Positions 16,417-24,658 of a DNA stretch of 64,000 nucleotides are shown here, piece after piece. The position numbers and the translations under genes were made by a program. Source of the DNA: Lonepinella sp042485795 (GTDB lineage: Bacteria > Pseudomonadota > Gammaproteobacteria > Enterobacterales > Pasteurellaceae). Within the stretch, counting starts at the first letter, position 1. Each line of letters opens with the position of its first letter. Below the pieces are notes generated by a model that was given only the letters and a program-made list of their open reading frames with translations, was not told the DNA's origin and did no database searches. Where the stretch lies: NCBI RefSeq assembly GCF_042485795.1, contig NZ_CP169368.1, forward strand, positions 1,550,001-1,614,000, read 5' to 3'.

Positions 16417-17405
16417 TTTCGATCCTTTGTTAAGCTAATAATTTTATCTAAAAGTGCGGTGATTTTTTGGGGAGATTTTGCCACTGCGGTAATTTCTGCT
16501 TCGACAGGTACATACCACCAATTTTGCTGTGCAAATGCACCGCACTTCACTGCATCTTTTTCGGTCATTAATAAAGGTTGATTGTTATCAAATTGGCTAA
16601 ATAATTCTGCGTTATACATTTGATGATCAGCAAAGGCTTGTGTTTTCGTTAGCTGAATATTTAAACCCTGTAACATTGTAAAGAAACGTTGCGGATTACC
16701 AATACCAGCCATAGCCTGAGCTTGTTTTATTTCACCCAATAATCGCTTTTCTGTTGTCACTAAATTAATCGCATAATGGGGAACCAGTTTCATCACAGCA
16801 TCTGCATAAGCATTTTCTGCACCATTGCTAATAATAAAATCTACACTGTTTAATCGGCTCTCTTTTTCTCGTAATGGTCCTGCTGGTAATAAAAACCCAT
16901 TGCCTAATGCTCGCTCCGCATCCATTACCACAATTTCAATATCTCGCTGTAATTTATAATGTTGCAAGCCGTCATCACTGATAATCAGATCACATTGATG
17001 TTGTTTTAATAACAATTCAATGGCTTGTTGACGATTAGCCGAAATACACACAGGCACGCCTGTACGTTTAACAATAAGCAAAGGTTCATCGCCTGATTGA
17101 ATGGGATCGTCATTCACATTCACTAATCGGGGATAATAATCGGATTGACTTCCATAACCACGAGAAATTACACCGCAGTTTATACCTCGTTGTTGTAATT
17201 GTTCTATCAGCCAAATAGTCACTGGGGTTTTGCCATTTCCGCCAACGGATAAATTCCCAACGATAATAACTGGTACGGGTGAACGGTAAGACTTTAAAAT
17301 CTTAGATTTAAACAAAAAACGGCGAAAGCTACTGATTAAGCCAAAAAGCCATGACAAAGGTAACAATAAATAGGCTATTTTTGTGTTTGAGTACCAGAAA
17401 TTCAT
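16413..17405 (-). CDS. lpxK: Tetraacyldisaccharide 4'-kinase
   Basis: LpxK phosphorylates the 4' position of the lipid A disaccharide at the inner membrane. The 330-residue protein has an N-terminal membrane anchor (LLLPLSWLFGLISSF), the P-loop GNLSVGGNGKTP, and DDGLQHYKLQRDIEIVV. It is 55 bp downstream of msbA, the lipid A flippase, so synthesis and export are linked in one operon. Confidence 0.96.
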   Translation of the reverse strand: MNFWYSNTKIAYLLLPLSWLFGLISSFRRFLFKSKILKSYRSPVPVIIVGNLSVGGNGKTPVTIWLIEQLQQRGINCGVISRGYGSQSDYYPRLVNVNDDPIQSGDEPLLIVKRTGVPVCISANRQQAIELLLKQHQCDLIISDDGLQHYKLQRDIEIVVMDAERALGNGFLLPAGPLREKESRLNSVDFIISNGAENAYADAVMKLVPHYAINLVTTEKRLLGEIKQAQAMAGIGNPQRFFTMLQGLNIQLTKTQAFADHQMYNAELFSQFDNNQPLLMTEKDAVKCGAFAQQNWWYVPVEAEITAVAKSPQKITALLDKIISLTKDRK

Positions 17406-17460
17406 TGTTAATCCTTATTGTTGAAATTGAGGGCGTTCAGAGCAACGCCCAAATTGAAAT

Positions 17461-19209
17461 TTAATGGGAAAACTGCATAGAATGTAATTGGTTATAAGCC
17501 CCACCCTGAGCTAAAAGCTCGGCATGACTGCCTCGTTCTTTGACTTCACCATGTTCAATGACAATAATTTCATCAGCTTTTTCAATAGTTGATAGACGAT
17601 GTGCGATCACTAAAACGGTACGATCTTTTTGTAATGTTTCCAATGCGGATTGAATTGCTCGCTCGGATTCAGTATCCAATGCAGAAGTGGCTTCATCTAA
17701 AATTAATACTGGCGAATTACGTAGCAAAGCTCTAGCAATCGCTAAACGTTGACGTTGACCACCTGACAAACTCGCTCCATTCTCACCAATCACGGTATCT
17801 AAACCATTTTGTAACTTTTCAATAAATTCCATAGCATGAGCGGCTTTGGCAGCTTGAATAATTTGTTCTCGACTATATTTATCCGTAGCAGCGTAAGCAA
17901 TATTATTGGCAACCGTATCATTAAATAAATGTACTTGTTGCGACACCACAGAACATTGTTGACGTAAATTAGCTAAACGATAATCTTGAATATTTACGCC
18001 ATCTAACAAGATTTCACCTTGTTCAATATCGTAAAAACGAGTTAATAAGTTGGCAATAGTCGATTTGCCTGAACCTGAACGCCCTACCAAAGCAACCGTT
18101 TTACCTGCTGGAATAGTTAAGGAAATATTGTTTAAAGCAAGCTCTTCTTTGCCTTGATAAGCAAAGCTCACATTTTTAAACTGTACATCACCTTTGGCAC
18201 GCTCTATTTCATAAGTTCCATTATCTTTTTCTGTATCTAAATCTAAAAATTCAAACAGAGTTTGACAAGCTGCCATACCTCGCTGGAACTGTGAATTGAC
18301 ATTAGTTAAGGATTTCAATGGACGCATCATTGCCATCATAGAAGAAAACACCACAGTAAAAGATCCTGCGGTTAAATTTTCACTCATCACTTCAGGGAAT
18401 GTTGCGACATAAAGCACAGCCGAAAGAGCTAAAGAAGCAATAAGCTGTACAACACCATCTGAAATACCGTCCGCAGAAACGATTTTCATACCTTTACGTC
18501 GCATATCATTACTGACTTCATTAAAGCGTTGTTCTTCTATTTTTTGTCCACCAAAAGACAATACCACTTTATGCCCTTTCAGCATTTGTTCAGTGGTAAT
18601 ACTCAATGCTCCCATACTATCTTGAATATTACGACTTAATTGACGGAAGATTTTTGACACGATACCGATTAACACACCAATAATCGGAGCGACAATAAAC
18701 AGTACAATAGACAGTTGCCAACTGGTATAAATCATCACCACAAAGAGCGAAATGAGATAAGTTCCCTCACGCACAATCGTCACTAAAGCACTAGAAGAAG
18801 AACTCGCCACCATTTCACTGTCATAAGTTACCCGAGAAAGTAAACGCCCTGTTGGATTTTGATCGAAATAGCTGACTGGCATAAACATCAAATGTTTAAA
18901 TAAACGACGGCGTAAAGTCATAACCACTTTGCCCGATACCCATGCTAGACAATAACTTGCGATATAGTTGGTAACACCACGAAAGAGAACAAAGACCACC
19001 ACTAAAGCTGCCATTAATTTAAGAAAATAATGATCTGCTTGACCAAAACCTTGATCTAGCAATGGTTTGAGTAAATAAATTAAACCTGAATCCACCAACG
19101 CATTTAATATTAATGCCACAGCGGCAGCGATTAACCCTGCTTTAAACACACTAATTGTTGGCCATAGCCGTTTAAAGGTTTTAAATACCGAGATATCTTT
19201 TTCTTTCAT
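17461..19209 (-). CDS. msbA: Lipid A export ATP-binding/permease protein
   Basis: MsbA flips core-lipid A across the inner membrane. The 582 residues hold six membrane segments (1-320) and the ABC ATPase: Walker A GRSGSGKST, signature LSGGQRQRLAIARALL, Walker B VLILDEATSALD. The start at 19209 gives the family N-terminus (MKEKDISVFKTFKRLW); an ATG 13 codons upstream adds unrelated residues. It follows rec2 by 60 bp. Confidence 0.97.
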   Translation of the reverse strand: MKEKDISVFKTFKRLWPTISVFKAGLIAAAVALILNALVDSGLIYLLKPLLDQGFGQADHYFLKLMAALVVVFVLFRGVTNYIASYCLAWVSGKVVMTLRRRLFKHLMFMPVSYFDQNPTGRLLSRVTYDSEMVASSSSSALVTIVREGTYLISLFVVMIYTSWQLSIVLFIVAPIIGVLIGIVSKIFRQLSRNIQDSMGALSITTEQMLKGHKVVLSFGGQKIEEQRFNEVSNDMRRKGMKIVSADGISDGVVQLIASLALSAVLYVATFPEVMSENLTAGSFTVVFSSMMAMMRPLKSLTNVNSQFQRGMAACQTLFEFLDLDTEKDNGTYEIERAKGDVQFKNVSFAYQGKEELALNNISLTIPAGKTVALVGRSGSGKSTIANLLTRFYDIEQGEILLDGVNIQDYRLANLRQQCSVVSQQVHLFNDTVANNIAYAATDKYSREQIIQAAKAAHAMEFIEKLQNGLDTVIGENGASLSGGQRQRLAIARALLRNSPVLILDEATSALDTESERAIQSALETLQKDRTVLVIAHRLSTIEKADEIIVIEHGEVKERGSHAELLAQGGAYNQLHSMQFSH

Positions 19210-19269
19210 AATCACTTCTTCATTTAAAAAATTGTTGGCATTGTACAATCTTTTTAATGATTATCCAAC

Positions 19270-21657
19270 TTAATCACTATATTGAACATCAATAATCTGT
19301 TGATACCAAGGACTAAAAGCATTTCTGGCGGTTACAACTTTTGTTTGTTCTGCATAAAATCGCACCGAAATTTGCCCTGAAATTGCCGTGTTATACACCG
19401 CACTTTGAGTTTGCTGTAAACGTTCCATAACAGATCTATTTGGAAAGTGCCACGGATTCCAACGACCACTGGAAATTAACGCAATGTCAGGTTGTAGCTT
19501 ATTAACCAATCCCTGCCCTGTAGAGGTCTTACTACCATGATGCCCAACTTGCAACACTTCTACTTTATTTAGTAAAGGTGAAATTTGTCGTTCTGTAGCA
19601 ATATCCGCATCCCCTGTTAGCAACAAGCTATGTTTATCTTTTTCCAACCATAATACACAAGAATGAAAATTATCTGCCCTTTCTACAATTTGCTTTGGCG
19701 ATAACACTTTAATTTGTATGCCTTGCCACAGCCATTGTTTTTCTGCTTGGCAAAAAGTGCGGTGTTTTTCGCTATAGTTTTTTTGTGAAGGGCTTACCAA
19801 CATTGCTTGTGGAAATGCTTGTAATATTGCTCTTGCACCGCCAGCATGATCGTTATCATCATGACTAATAATCAGATAATCTAAAGTAATGCCTTGTCGT
19901 TGTAAATACGGAATAATTTCCAGTTCAGCCATACTTCCCCCTTGCCAGCTTGCCCCAGTATCGTACAAAATCCCCCGTTGATTTTTCATGATTAAGGTGG
20001 CTAATCCTTGTCCGACATCAAGGGTATCTATTTGCCAGTCAGATTGATAAAAATAATGCCATAAAGGTTGTAGTCCATTTGCCAATATGAACAATAAGAT
20101 GCCTTTTTGTACTCGAGCATAAAGTATTGGTGATAAACTACGATCGGATTTTAAGGAAAAACAACGTGGTTTTTTGTGATAACTTACATTTTTCCTATTC
20201 GAAGTATAGATTTTATACAACATTCCCCATATTAAAAAAGCTAGTAGGATATTAAAATAAGCACTCTGCAAATAAGATAAACTTAACCAACCCTGTTGAA
20301 ACAAAGATAATAAATCCGTAATCTTATCGGCAACGAAATCCGCCAGTCGCCAACTATACAAACTACCATTGCTAAACACTGCAAATAAAACGACTGGCAC
20401 AAGCAAAAAACTGTATAAGGGGACGATCAATAAATTCGCCCAAAAACCTTGCAAGGAAAAACCATTGAAAAAGGCTAATTGAATTGGGGTAAATAAGCAA
20501 AATAACCCCAGTTGCAAATGAAACAATGCCAAAATCCACCGCACTTTGGGAGATAACGGTAAACCTCGCCATCTAAGTAAATGCAATGGAAAAAGTTGAT
20601 ACCACAAAATTAAACAACCCACCGCACCGATTGATAACCAGAAACTGGTGGATAAAATCATCAATGGATCGTAGAGTAATAATAATGCAACAACACGAAA
20701 ATACAGTTGCCAAGCGGTACAATAAGCTCGATAAAAATGCAATAAGATCAAAATCAATAATGCTATACTAGCTCGCAATGTAGGAATAGCGAACCCCGCT
20801 AAGTTAGCATAAAATAAGGCTGATACAACACCACAACATAAAGGAAAAATCGGGGTAATTTTTGGAGTGGGTAACATATATTGCACCACTCGCCCGAAAC
20901 AAAAACCAAGAGCCATCGCCAAACCAATATGCAACCCCGAAATAGCAATGAGATGAGCAGTATTAGTTTGCTGATAAATTTTCCACGTATCGGGATTTAA
21001 CCAAGCCCGTTCACCAAACCCTAAGGCTAATAATAATCCTTGCTGTGTTAATCCTTGCGTTTGCATCAAACTGTCCGCCAAACACTGTTCTCGCCAAGAA
21101 AAATCTTGTGCAATTTTCACCGCACTTTTTACCGTTCCCCATGCTTGAATATCTTTGGCAAAATACCATATTTGTCGATCAAAGCCACTGATATTTAGGC
21201 GAGATGAAATTGGTCTAAGTTGTAATTCGCCTTGCCACAATTCACCTAATTTGGGAGATTGAGCCACTTTCCAAGTTGCATAAATTCGTCTGTTGGGTTG
21301 TTCAGTTTGCAATACCAAAGATTGATAATCTCCCTGATGATGAATTTCCACAATACGAAAAGTGGTTTGAATTTTTTGTGGGAAAATTTGGGCTTGTTGT
21401 AAGGAATTCAGAGCAATGAAATGAGCATAACCAATAAATACTAATAGAATCAATATGCTGTTAATCCATTTTATAATAAATTGTGTTTTTTTGATCACCA
21501 GTCGCAAGATGAGCAAAAGGGAAAATAAAAGTAAACAAAGTTGCCAACAGAATAAAAATCTTTCAGGTAGAAAATACAAAGACAACACAGATAAAATCGC
21601 ACAAAAAGCAACTTCATCTATATCTAATTGACGGATTAATTCCAATATTCTCTGCAT
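19270..21657 (-). CDS. rec2: DNA internalization competence protein ComEC/Rec2
   Basis: Rec2 forms the inner-membrane channel that lets one DNA strand into the cytoplasm during natural transformation. The 795 residues show N-terminal membrane segments with an extracellular loop, the competence membrane domain (LIAISGLHIGLAMALGF), and a C-terminal metallo-beta-lactamase domain (DTGASWQGG, ISHDDNDHAGG, LLTGDAD, VGHHGSKTS). The start at 21657 is chosen because the ATG four codons upstream has no better signal. It contains four uptake sequences and a fifth just upstream. Confidence 0.94.
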   Translation of the reverse strand: MQRILELIRQLDIDEVAFCAILSVLSLYFLPERFLFCWQLCLLLFSLLLILRLVIKKTQFIIKWINSILILLVFIGYAHFIALNSLQQAQIFPQKIQTTFRIVEIHHQGDYQSLVLQTEQPNRRIYATWKVAQSPKLGELWQGELQLRPISSRLNISGFDRQIWYFAKDIQAWGTVKSAVKIAQDFSWREQCLADSLMQTQGLTQQGLLLALGFGERAWLNPDTWKIYQQTNTAHLIAISGLHIGLAMALGFCFGRVVQYMLPTPKITPIFPLCCGVVSALFYANLAGFAIPTLRASIALLILILLHFYRAYCTAWQLYFRVVALLLLYDPLMILSTSFWLSIGAVGCLILWYQLFPLHLLRWRGLPLSPKVRWILALFHLQLGLFCLFTPIQLAFFNGFSLQGFWANLLIVPLYSFLLVPVVLFAVFSNGSLYSWRLADFVADKITDLLSLFQQGWLSLSYLQSAYFNILLAFLIWGMLYKIYTSNRKNVSYHKKPRCFSLKSDRSLSPILYARVQKGILLFILANGLQPLWHYFYQSDWQIDTLDVGQGLATLIMKNQRGILYDTGASWQGGSMAELEIIPYLQRQGITLDYLIISHDDNDHAGGARAILQAFPQAMLVSPSQKNYSEKHRTFCQAEKQWLWQGIQIKVLSPKQIVERADNFHSCVLWLEKDKHSLLLTGDADIATERQISPLLNKVEVLQVGHHGSKTSTGQGLVNKLQPDIALISSGRWNPWHFPNRSVMERLQQTQSAVYNTAISGQISVRFYAEQTKVVTARNAFSPWYQQIIDVQYSD

Positions 21658-21671
21658 TTTATACCGCACTT
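19397..21671. repeat. Cluster of DNA uptake sequences in rec2
   Basis: Full 9-base copies at 19397-19405, 19755-19763, 20538-20546, 21119-21127 and 21663-21671 (the last just upstream of the start). Orientation is mixed. They are examples of the uptake sequence that occurs throughout the window (others at 167-175, 35908-35916 and 35933-35941). Confidence 0.95.
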
Positions 21672-21741
21672 ATCCTAAATACCGCAAAATATCGCAACAG
21701 CCTAGTGTCAAAAGAGAAAAGATGTAAATTATTTATTTTAT

Positions 21742-21763
21742 ATTTGGAACAGAGATCACAAAA
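21742..21763. promoter_or_regulatory. Weak CRP-like site between rec2 and dksA
   Basis: TGGAA-N6-TCACA (21745-21760) has one perfect half and one poor half of a CRP site, 85 bp upstream of rec2. Competence genes of this family are CRP- and Sxy-controlled, but Sxy-dependent sites have TGCGA/TCGCA cores, which this does not. Confidence 0.3.
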
Positions 21764-21945
21764 TTACGTAAAGAGAATGTAAATTCTGCAATATTTAGAC
21801 AATATTATTTGCTTATTTTAACAACTTCTGATATTTATAACACCTTTCAAAATTACCCCTGATATTTTTTAGGAAATAATCAATGTTTAGCGTCAGTCAC
21901 TAGAGATGATTTGCTCAAACAAAAAACTATTGATTGGAGAACAAT

Positions 21946-22392
21946 ATGACCAACACAAATAAAGCATCTTTAAGCATTTTAGCATTAGCAGGTGTGTCAC
22001 CATATCAAGAACAAAAAAATGAAGAATATATGAACGAAAAACAAATCGCTCATTTTCGTAAAATTTTACAAACGTGGTACGATCAAATTGTCAATGAAGC
22101 AAGTCGCACTGTAAGTCATATGCGAGATGAAGCCTCTAACTTCCCAGATCCTGCAGATCGTGCAACACAAGAAGAAGAATTCAGCTTAGAATTGCGAGCA
22201 AGAGATCGTGAACGCAAACTAATGAAAAAAATTGAAAGTACTTTAAAAAAATTAGACACTGGAGATTTCGGCTATTGTAATTCTTGTGGCGTAGAAATTG
22301 GTATTCGTCGTTTAGAAGCTCGCCCAACTGCTGATCTTTGTATTGATTGCAAAACCTTAGCAGAAGTTCGTGAAAAACAAATGGGATTTTAA
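21946..22392 (+). CDS. dksA: RNA polymerase-binding transcription factor DksA
   Basis: DksA enters the secondary channel of RNA polymerase and, with ppGpp, reprograms rRNA and amino-acid promoters. The 148 residues include the coiled-coil tip (NFPDPADRATQEEEF) and the four-cysteine zinc finger CNSCGVEIG...CIDCKTLAE. The start at 21946 has GGAG seven bases upstream; a TTG at 21934 precedes that ribosome-binding site and is rejected. The next genes are pcnB and folK, as in H. influenzae. Confidence 0.97.
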   Translation: MTNTNKASLSILALAGVSPYQEQKNEEYMNEKQIAHFRKILQTWYDQIVNEASRTVSHMRDEASNFPDPADRATQEEEFSLELRARDRERKLMKKIESTLKKLDTGDFGYCNSCGVEIGIRRLEARPTADLCIDCKTLAEVREKQMGF

Positions 22393-22485
22393 TCCAAGTT
22401 AAATCATTAAAGATGAAATAAAAAATCAGAAAAATTTTATATATCAGTTAGTTTTATTTAAAAAGTTTTATTTTCGGAGTTTATT

Positions 22486-23925
22486 ATTTTAACGTATATA
22501 AAAAACCTGTTTGGTAAGCATTCGAAACAGGTTAAATCAAATAAAATTGAGCAAGCACGACCTAAAATAGTTGCTCATTCAACAAAATCGACAACAACAG
22601 TCAAACCAGTTCGGTCTAATAAGAAATATACTATTAAGCAGGCAAGTCAGGTTTCAATTAATGCTCGCATGTTTAGTAGAAATGCTTTGAATGTAGTAGA
22701 AAAACTCAACCGTCATGGCTATGAAGCCTATATTGTCGGCGGTTGTTTGCGTGATATGTTATTGGGCAAACAACCAAAAGATTTTGATGTCGCAACTAAT
22801 GCTCGCCCCGAGCAAGTACAAGCCATTTTTCTACGTCGTTGTCGTTTGGTGGGACGACGTTTCCGTTTAGCTCATATTATGTTTGGACGAGATATTATTG
22901 AAGTGGCTACATTTCGAGCGAGCCACAAAGTTAACCACTCAGATCAGCAAGCCAAACAAAATGATGCTGGTATGCTCTTACGTGATAATGTTTATGGTAC
23001 ATTAGAACAAGATGCCGAACGCCGTGATTTTAGCGTAAATGCCCTTTATTACAGCCCAAAAGATAATGCTATTTATGATTTCTATCATGGTATTGAAGAT
23101 ATCAAAGTGGGTAAACTCCAGTTAATCGGTGATCCTGTCACTCGTTATCAAGAAGATCCAGTGCGAATGTTACGTGCTATTCGTTTCATGGCAAAATTAG
23201 ATATGTTTTTAGATGAAGCCAGCGAAACACCAATTGCAAAATTAGCCCCTTTGCTAAAAAACATTCCGCCTGCTCGTTTATTTGATGAAAGTTTAAAATT
23301 ATTACAAACAGGTTATGGCGAAAAGACTTACCATTTATTGCGTCAATATGGCTTATTTGAACAACTTTTTCCCGCACTTATCCCCTATTTTACCGAAAAA
23401 GGCGATAGTTTAGCTGAACGCATGATTATCCATTCACTTAAAGCTACAGACGAACGTATTGCAGATAATTTACGTATCAATCCCGCTTTCTTATTTGCGA
23501 CATTTTTTTGGTATCCATTGCGTGAAAAAGTGGATATTCTGAAAAATGAGGGCGGCTTAAATAATCATGATGCTTATGCTTTAGCCAGCAATGAGATTAT
23601 GGATTTATTATGTAGCTCTCTTGCTGTACCACGTCGCAATACAGGTGTTATTCGTGAAATTTGGTTATTACAATTACAACTGACTAAACGCTCAGGCAAA
23701 TTCCCAGAACGTACCATGCAACATCCAAAATTTCGTGCAGGCTACGATTTATTAGCGATACGTGCTGAAATTGAGGGAGGCGAAAGCATTGAGTTAGCCA
23801 AATGGTGGCATGAATATCAATTTAGCAATGCTGAACAGCGAGCTTCTTTAATAAGAGAGCAAAATAAAAACGCACCAAAACCCAAAAAACGTTATTATCG
23901 CAAACGTTCTCCTAAACAGGCTTAA
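22486..23925 (+). CDS. pcnB: Poly(A) polymerase I, predicted AUU start
   Basis: PcnB adds poly(A) tails that destabilise RNA. The catalytic head is clear (VGGCLRDMLLGKQPKDFDVATNARPEQV, CRLVGRRFRLAHIMFG, RRDFSVNALYY) and the tail is basic (KKRYYRKRSPKQA). The first ATG in frame is 22669, but the open frame runs on for 69 codons without ATG, GTG or TTG, back to a TAA at 22459. Codons there give ILTYIKNLFGKHSKQ, similar to the E. coli N-terminus. ATT at 22486 has CGGAG with a six-base gap. E. coli pcnB is a known AUU-start gene, and the resulting 479 residues fit the family; the ATG start gives 418. Confidence 0.85.
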   Translation: MLTYIKNLFGKHSKQVKSNKIEQARPKIVAHSTKSTTTVKPVRSNKKYTIKQASQVSINARMFSRNALNVVEKLNRHGYEAYIVGGCLRDMLLGKQPKDFDVATNARPEQVQAIFLRRCRLVGRRFRLAHIMFGRDIIEVATFRASHKVNHSDQQAKQNDAGMLLRDNVYGTLEQDAERRDFSVNALYYSPKDNAIYDFYHGIEDIKVGKLQLIGDPVTRYQEDPVRMLRAIRFMAKLDMFLDEASETPIAKLAPLLKNIPPARLFDESLKLLQTGYGEKTYHLLRQYGLFEQLFPALIPYFTEKGDSLAERMIIHSLKATDERIADNLRINPAFLFATFFWYPLREKVDILKNEGGLNNHDAYALASNEIMDLLCSSLAVPRRNTGVIREIWLLQLQLTKRSGKFPERTMQHPKFRAGYDLLAIRAEIEGGESIELAKWWHEYQFSNAEQRASLIREQNKNAPKPKKRYYRKRSPKQA

Positions 23926-23928
23926 AAA

Positions 23929-24417
23929 ATGTCAGTCGCTTATATTGCATTAGGTAGTAATTTAAATCAACCCGTGGAACAACTAAACTCTGCAGTTGAA
24001 GCTATAATAAATTTACCAACGACACAGGTCTTGGCAGTAAGTTCATTTTATCGTAGTAAACCCCTTGGCCCACAGGATCAACCAGACTATGTTAATGCTG
24101 TCGCCAAAATTGAAACGGAACTAACACCATTAACCTTACTAGATGCCTTACAACAAATTGAACATGAGCAAGGTCGAATACGTTTACGTCATTGGGGTGA
24201 GCGAACCTTGGATTTGGATATATTGCTTTATGATCAACTGGTTATTCACTCGGAACGCTTAACAATCCCTCATTATGATATGCACAATCGAGAATTTGTG
24301 ATTATACCACTGTATGAAATTTCACCAGAGCTAACCTTACCTTTTGGAATAAAAATATCTGAAGTAAAAAATAAATTTAAAAATCATAAAATGGAGCTTG
24401 CAATTAAAAATAAATAG
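23929..24417 (+). CDS. folK: 2-amino-4-hydroxy-6-hydroxymethyldihydropteridine pyrophosphokinase
   Basis: FolK transfers pyrophosphate to the pterin before dihydropteroate synthesis in folate biosynthesis. The 162 residues show YIALGSNL, FYRSKPLGPQDQPDYVNAV and the signature RWGERTLDLDILLYD-like stretch (HWGERTLDLDILLYD) and the C-terminal R-rich loop HNREFVIIPLYEI. It starts three bases after pcnB and is co-transcribed. A strong promoter for the downstream RNA lies inside its last codons. Confidence 0.96.
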   Translation: MSVAYIALGSNLNQPVEQLNSAVEAIINLPTTQVLAVSSFYRSKPLGPQDQPDYVNAVAKIETELTPLTLLDALQQIEHEQGRIRLRHWGERTLDLDILLYDQLVIHSERLTIPHYDMHNREFVIIPLYEISPELTLPFGIKISEVKNKFKNHKMELAIKNK

Positions 24418-24425
24418 GCTATAAT
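24398..24425 (+). promoter_or_regulatory. Promoter of the candidate small RNA
   Basis: TTGCAA (24398-24403), a 16-bp spacer and a perfect TATAAT (24420-24425). The -35 lies in the folK coding region and the -10 spans the end. Transcription would begin near 24431-24433, just before a perfect hairpin. Confidence 0.6.
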
Positions 24426-24430
24426 AGCCA

Positions 24431-24556
24431 ACATCTTAAGCAATCCCTAATGCTTAAGGTAATTTCACTTAGTTATGATTCCAAAACAAGTGAAAATTTT
24501 GTTCATAAATCCTAAACATCCCTAATGAAAATGCAACTTTGGTTGCATTTTTTTTA
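24431..24556 (+). ncRNA. Candidate trans-acting small RNA with CCCU loop
   Basis: About 125 nt without a gene, ordered as promoter, three hairpins and a terminator. Hairpin 1: CTTAAGCA/TGCTTAAG (24435-24442 with 24451-24458) with loop ATCCCTAA. Hairpin 2: TTTCACTT/AAGTGAAA (24463-24470 with 24488-24495). Then a single-stranded stretch with a second ATCCCTAATG (24518-24527) and a related ATCCTAAAC, and hairpin 3, the terminator. Two exposed copies of a C-rich motif complementary to AGGGA-like ribosome-binding sites suggest a translational regulator. I recognise no known RNA family. Confidence 0.6.
24528..24556 (+). terminator. Terminator of folK operon and small RNA
   Basis: AAATGCAAC/GTTGCATTT (24529-24537 with 24542-24550), four-base loop TTTG, followed by a run of T. 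Confidence 0.9.
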
Positions 24557-24658
24557 TTTAAAATATTGAAAAAATACACCGCAGTTTTTAGATTTCCCCT
24601 ATAAAAAAATACATAAAAATGCTAAAATATCGCTAATTTTTTCAAATTTATACATATT

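Noticed and set aside
21678..21699. A possible Sxy-dependent CRP site (TGCGA on the minus strand) in front of rec2
   Set aside because: Only one half matches, and it lies too close to the rec2 start codon to serve as an activator site for a promoter before it.
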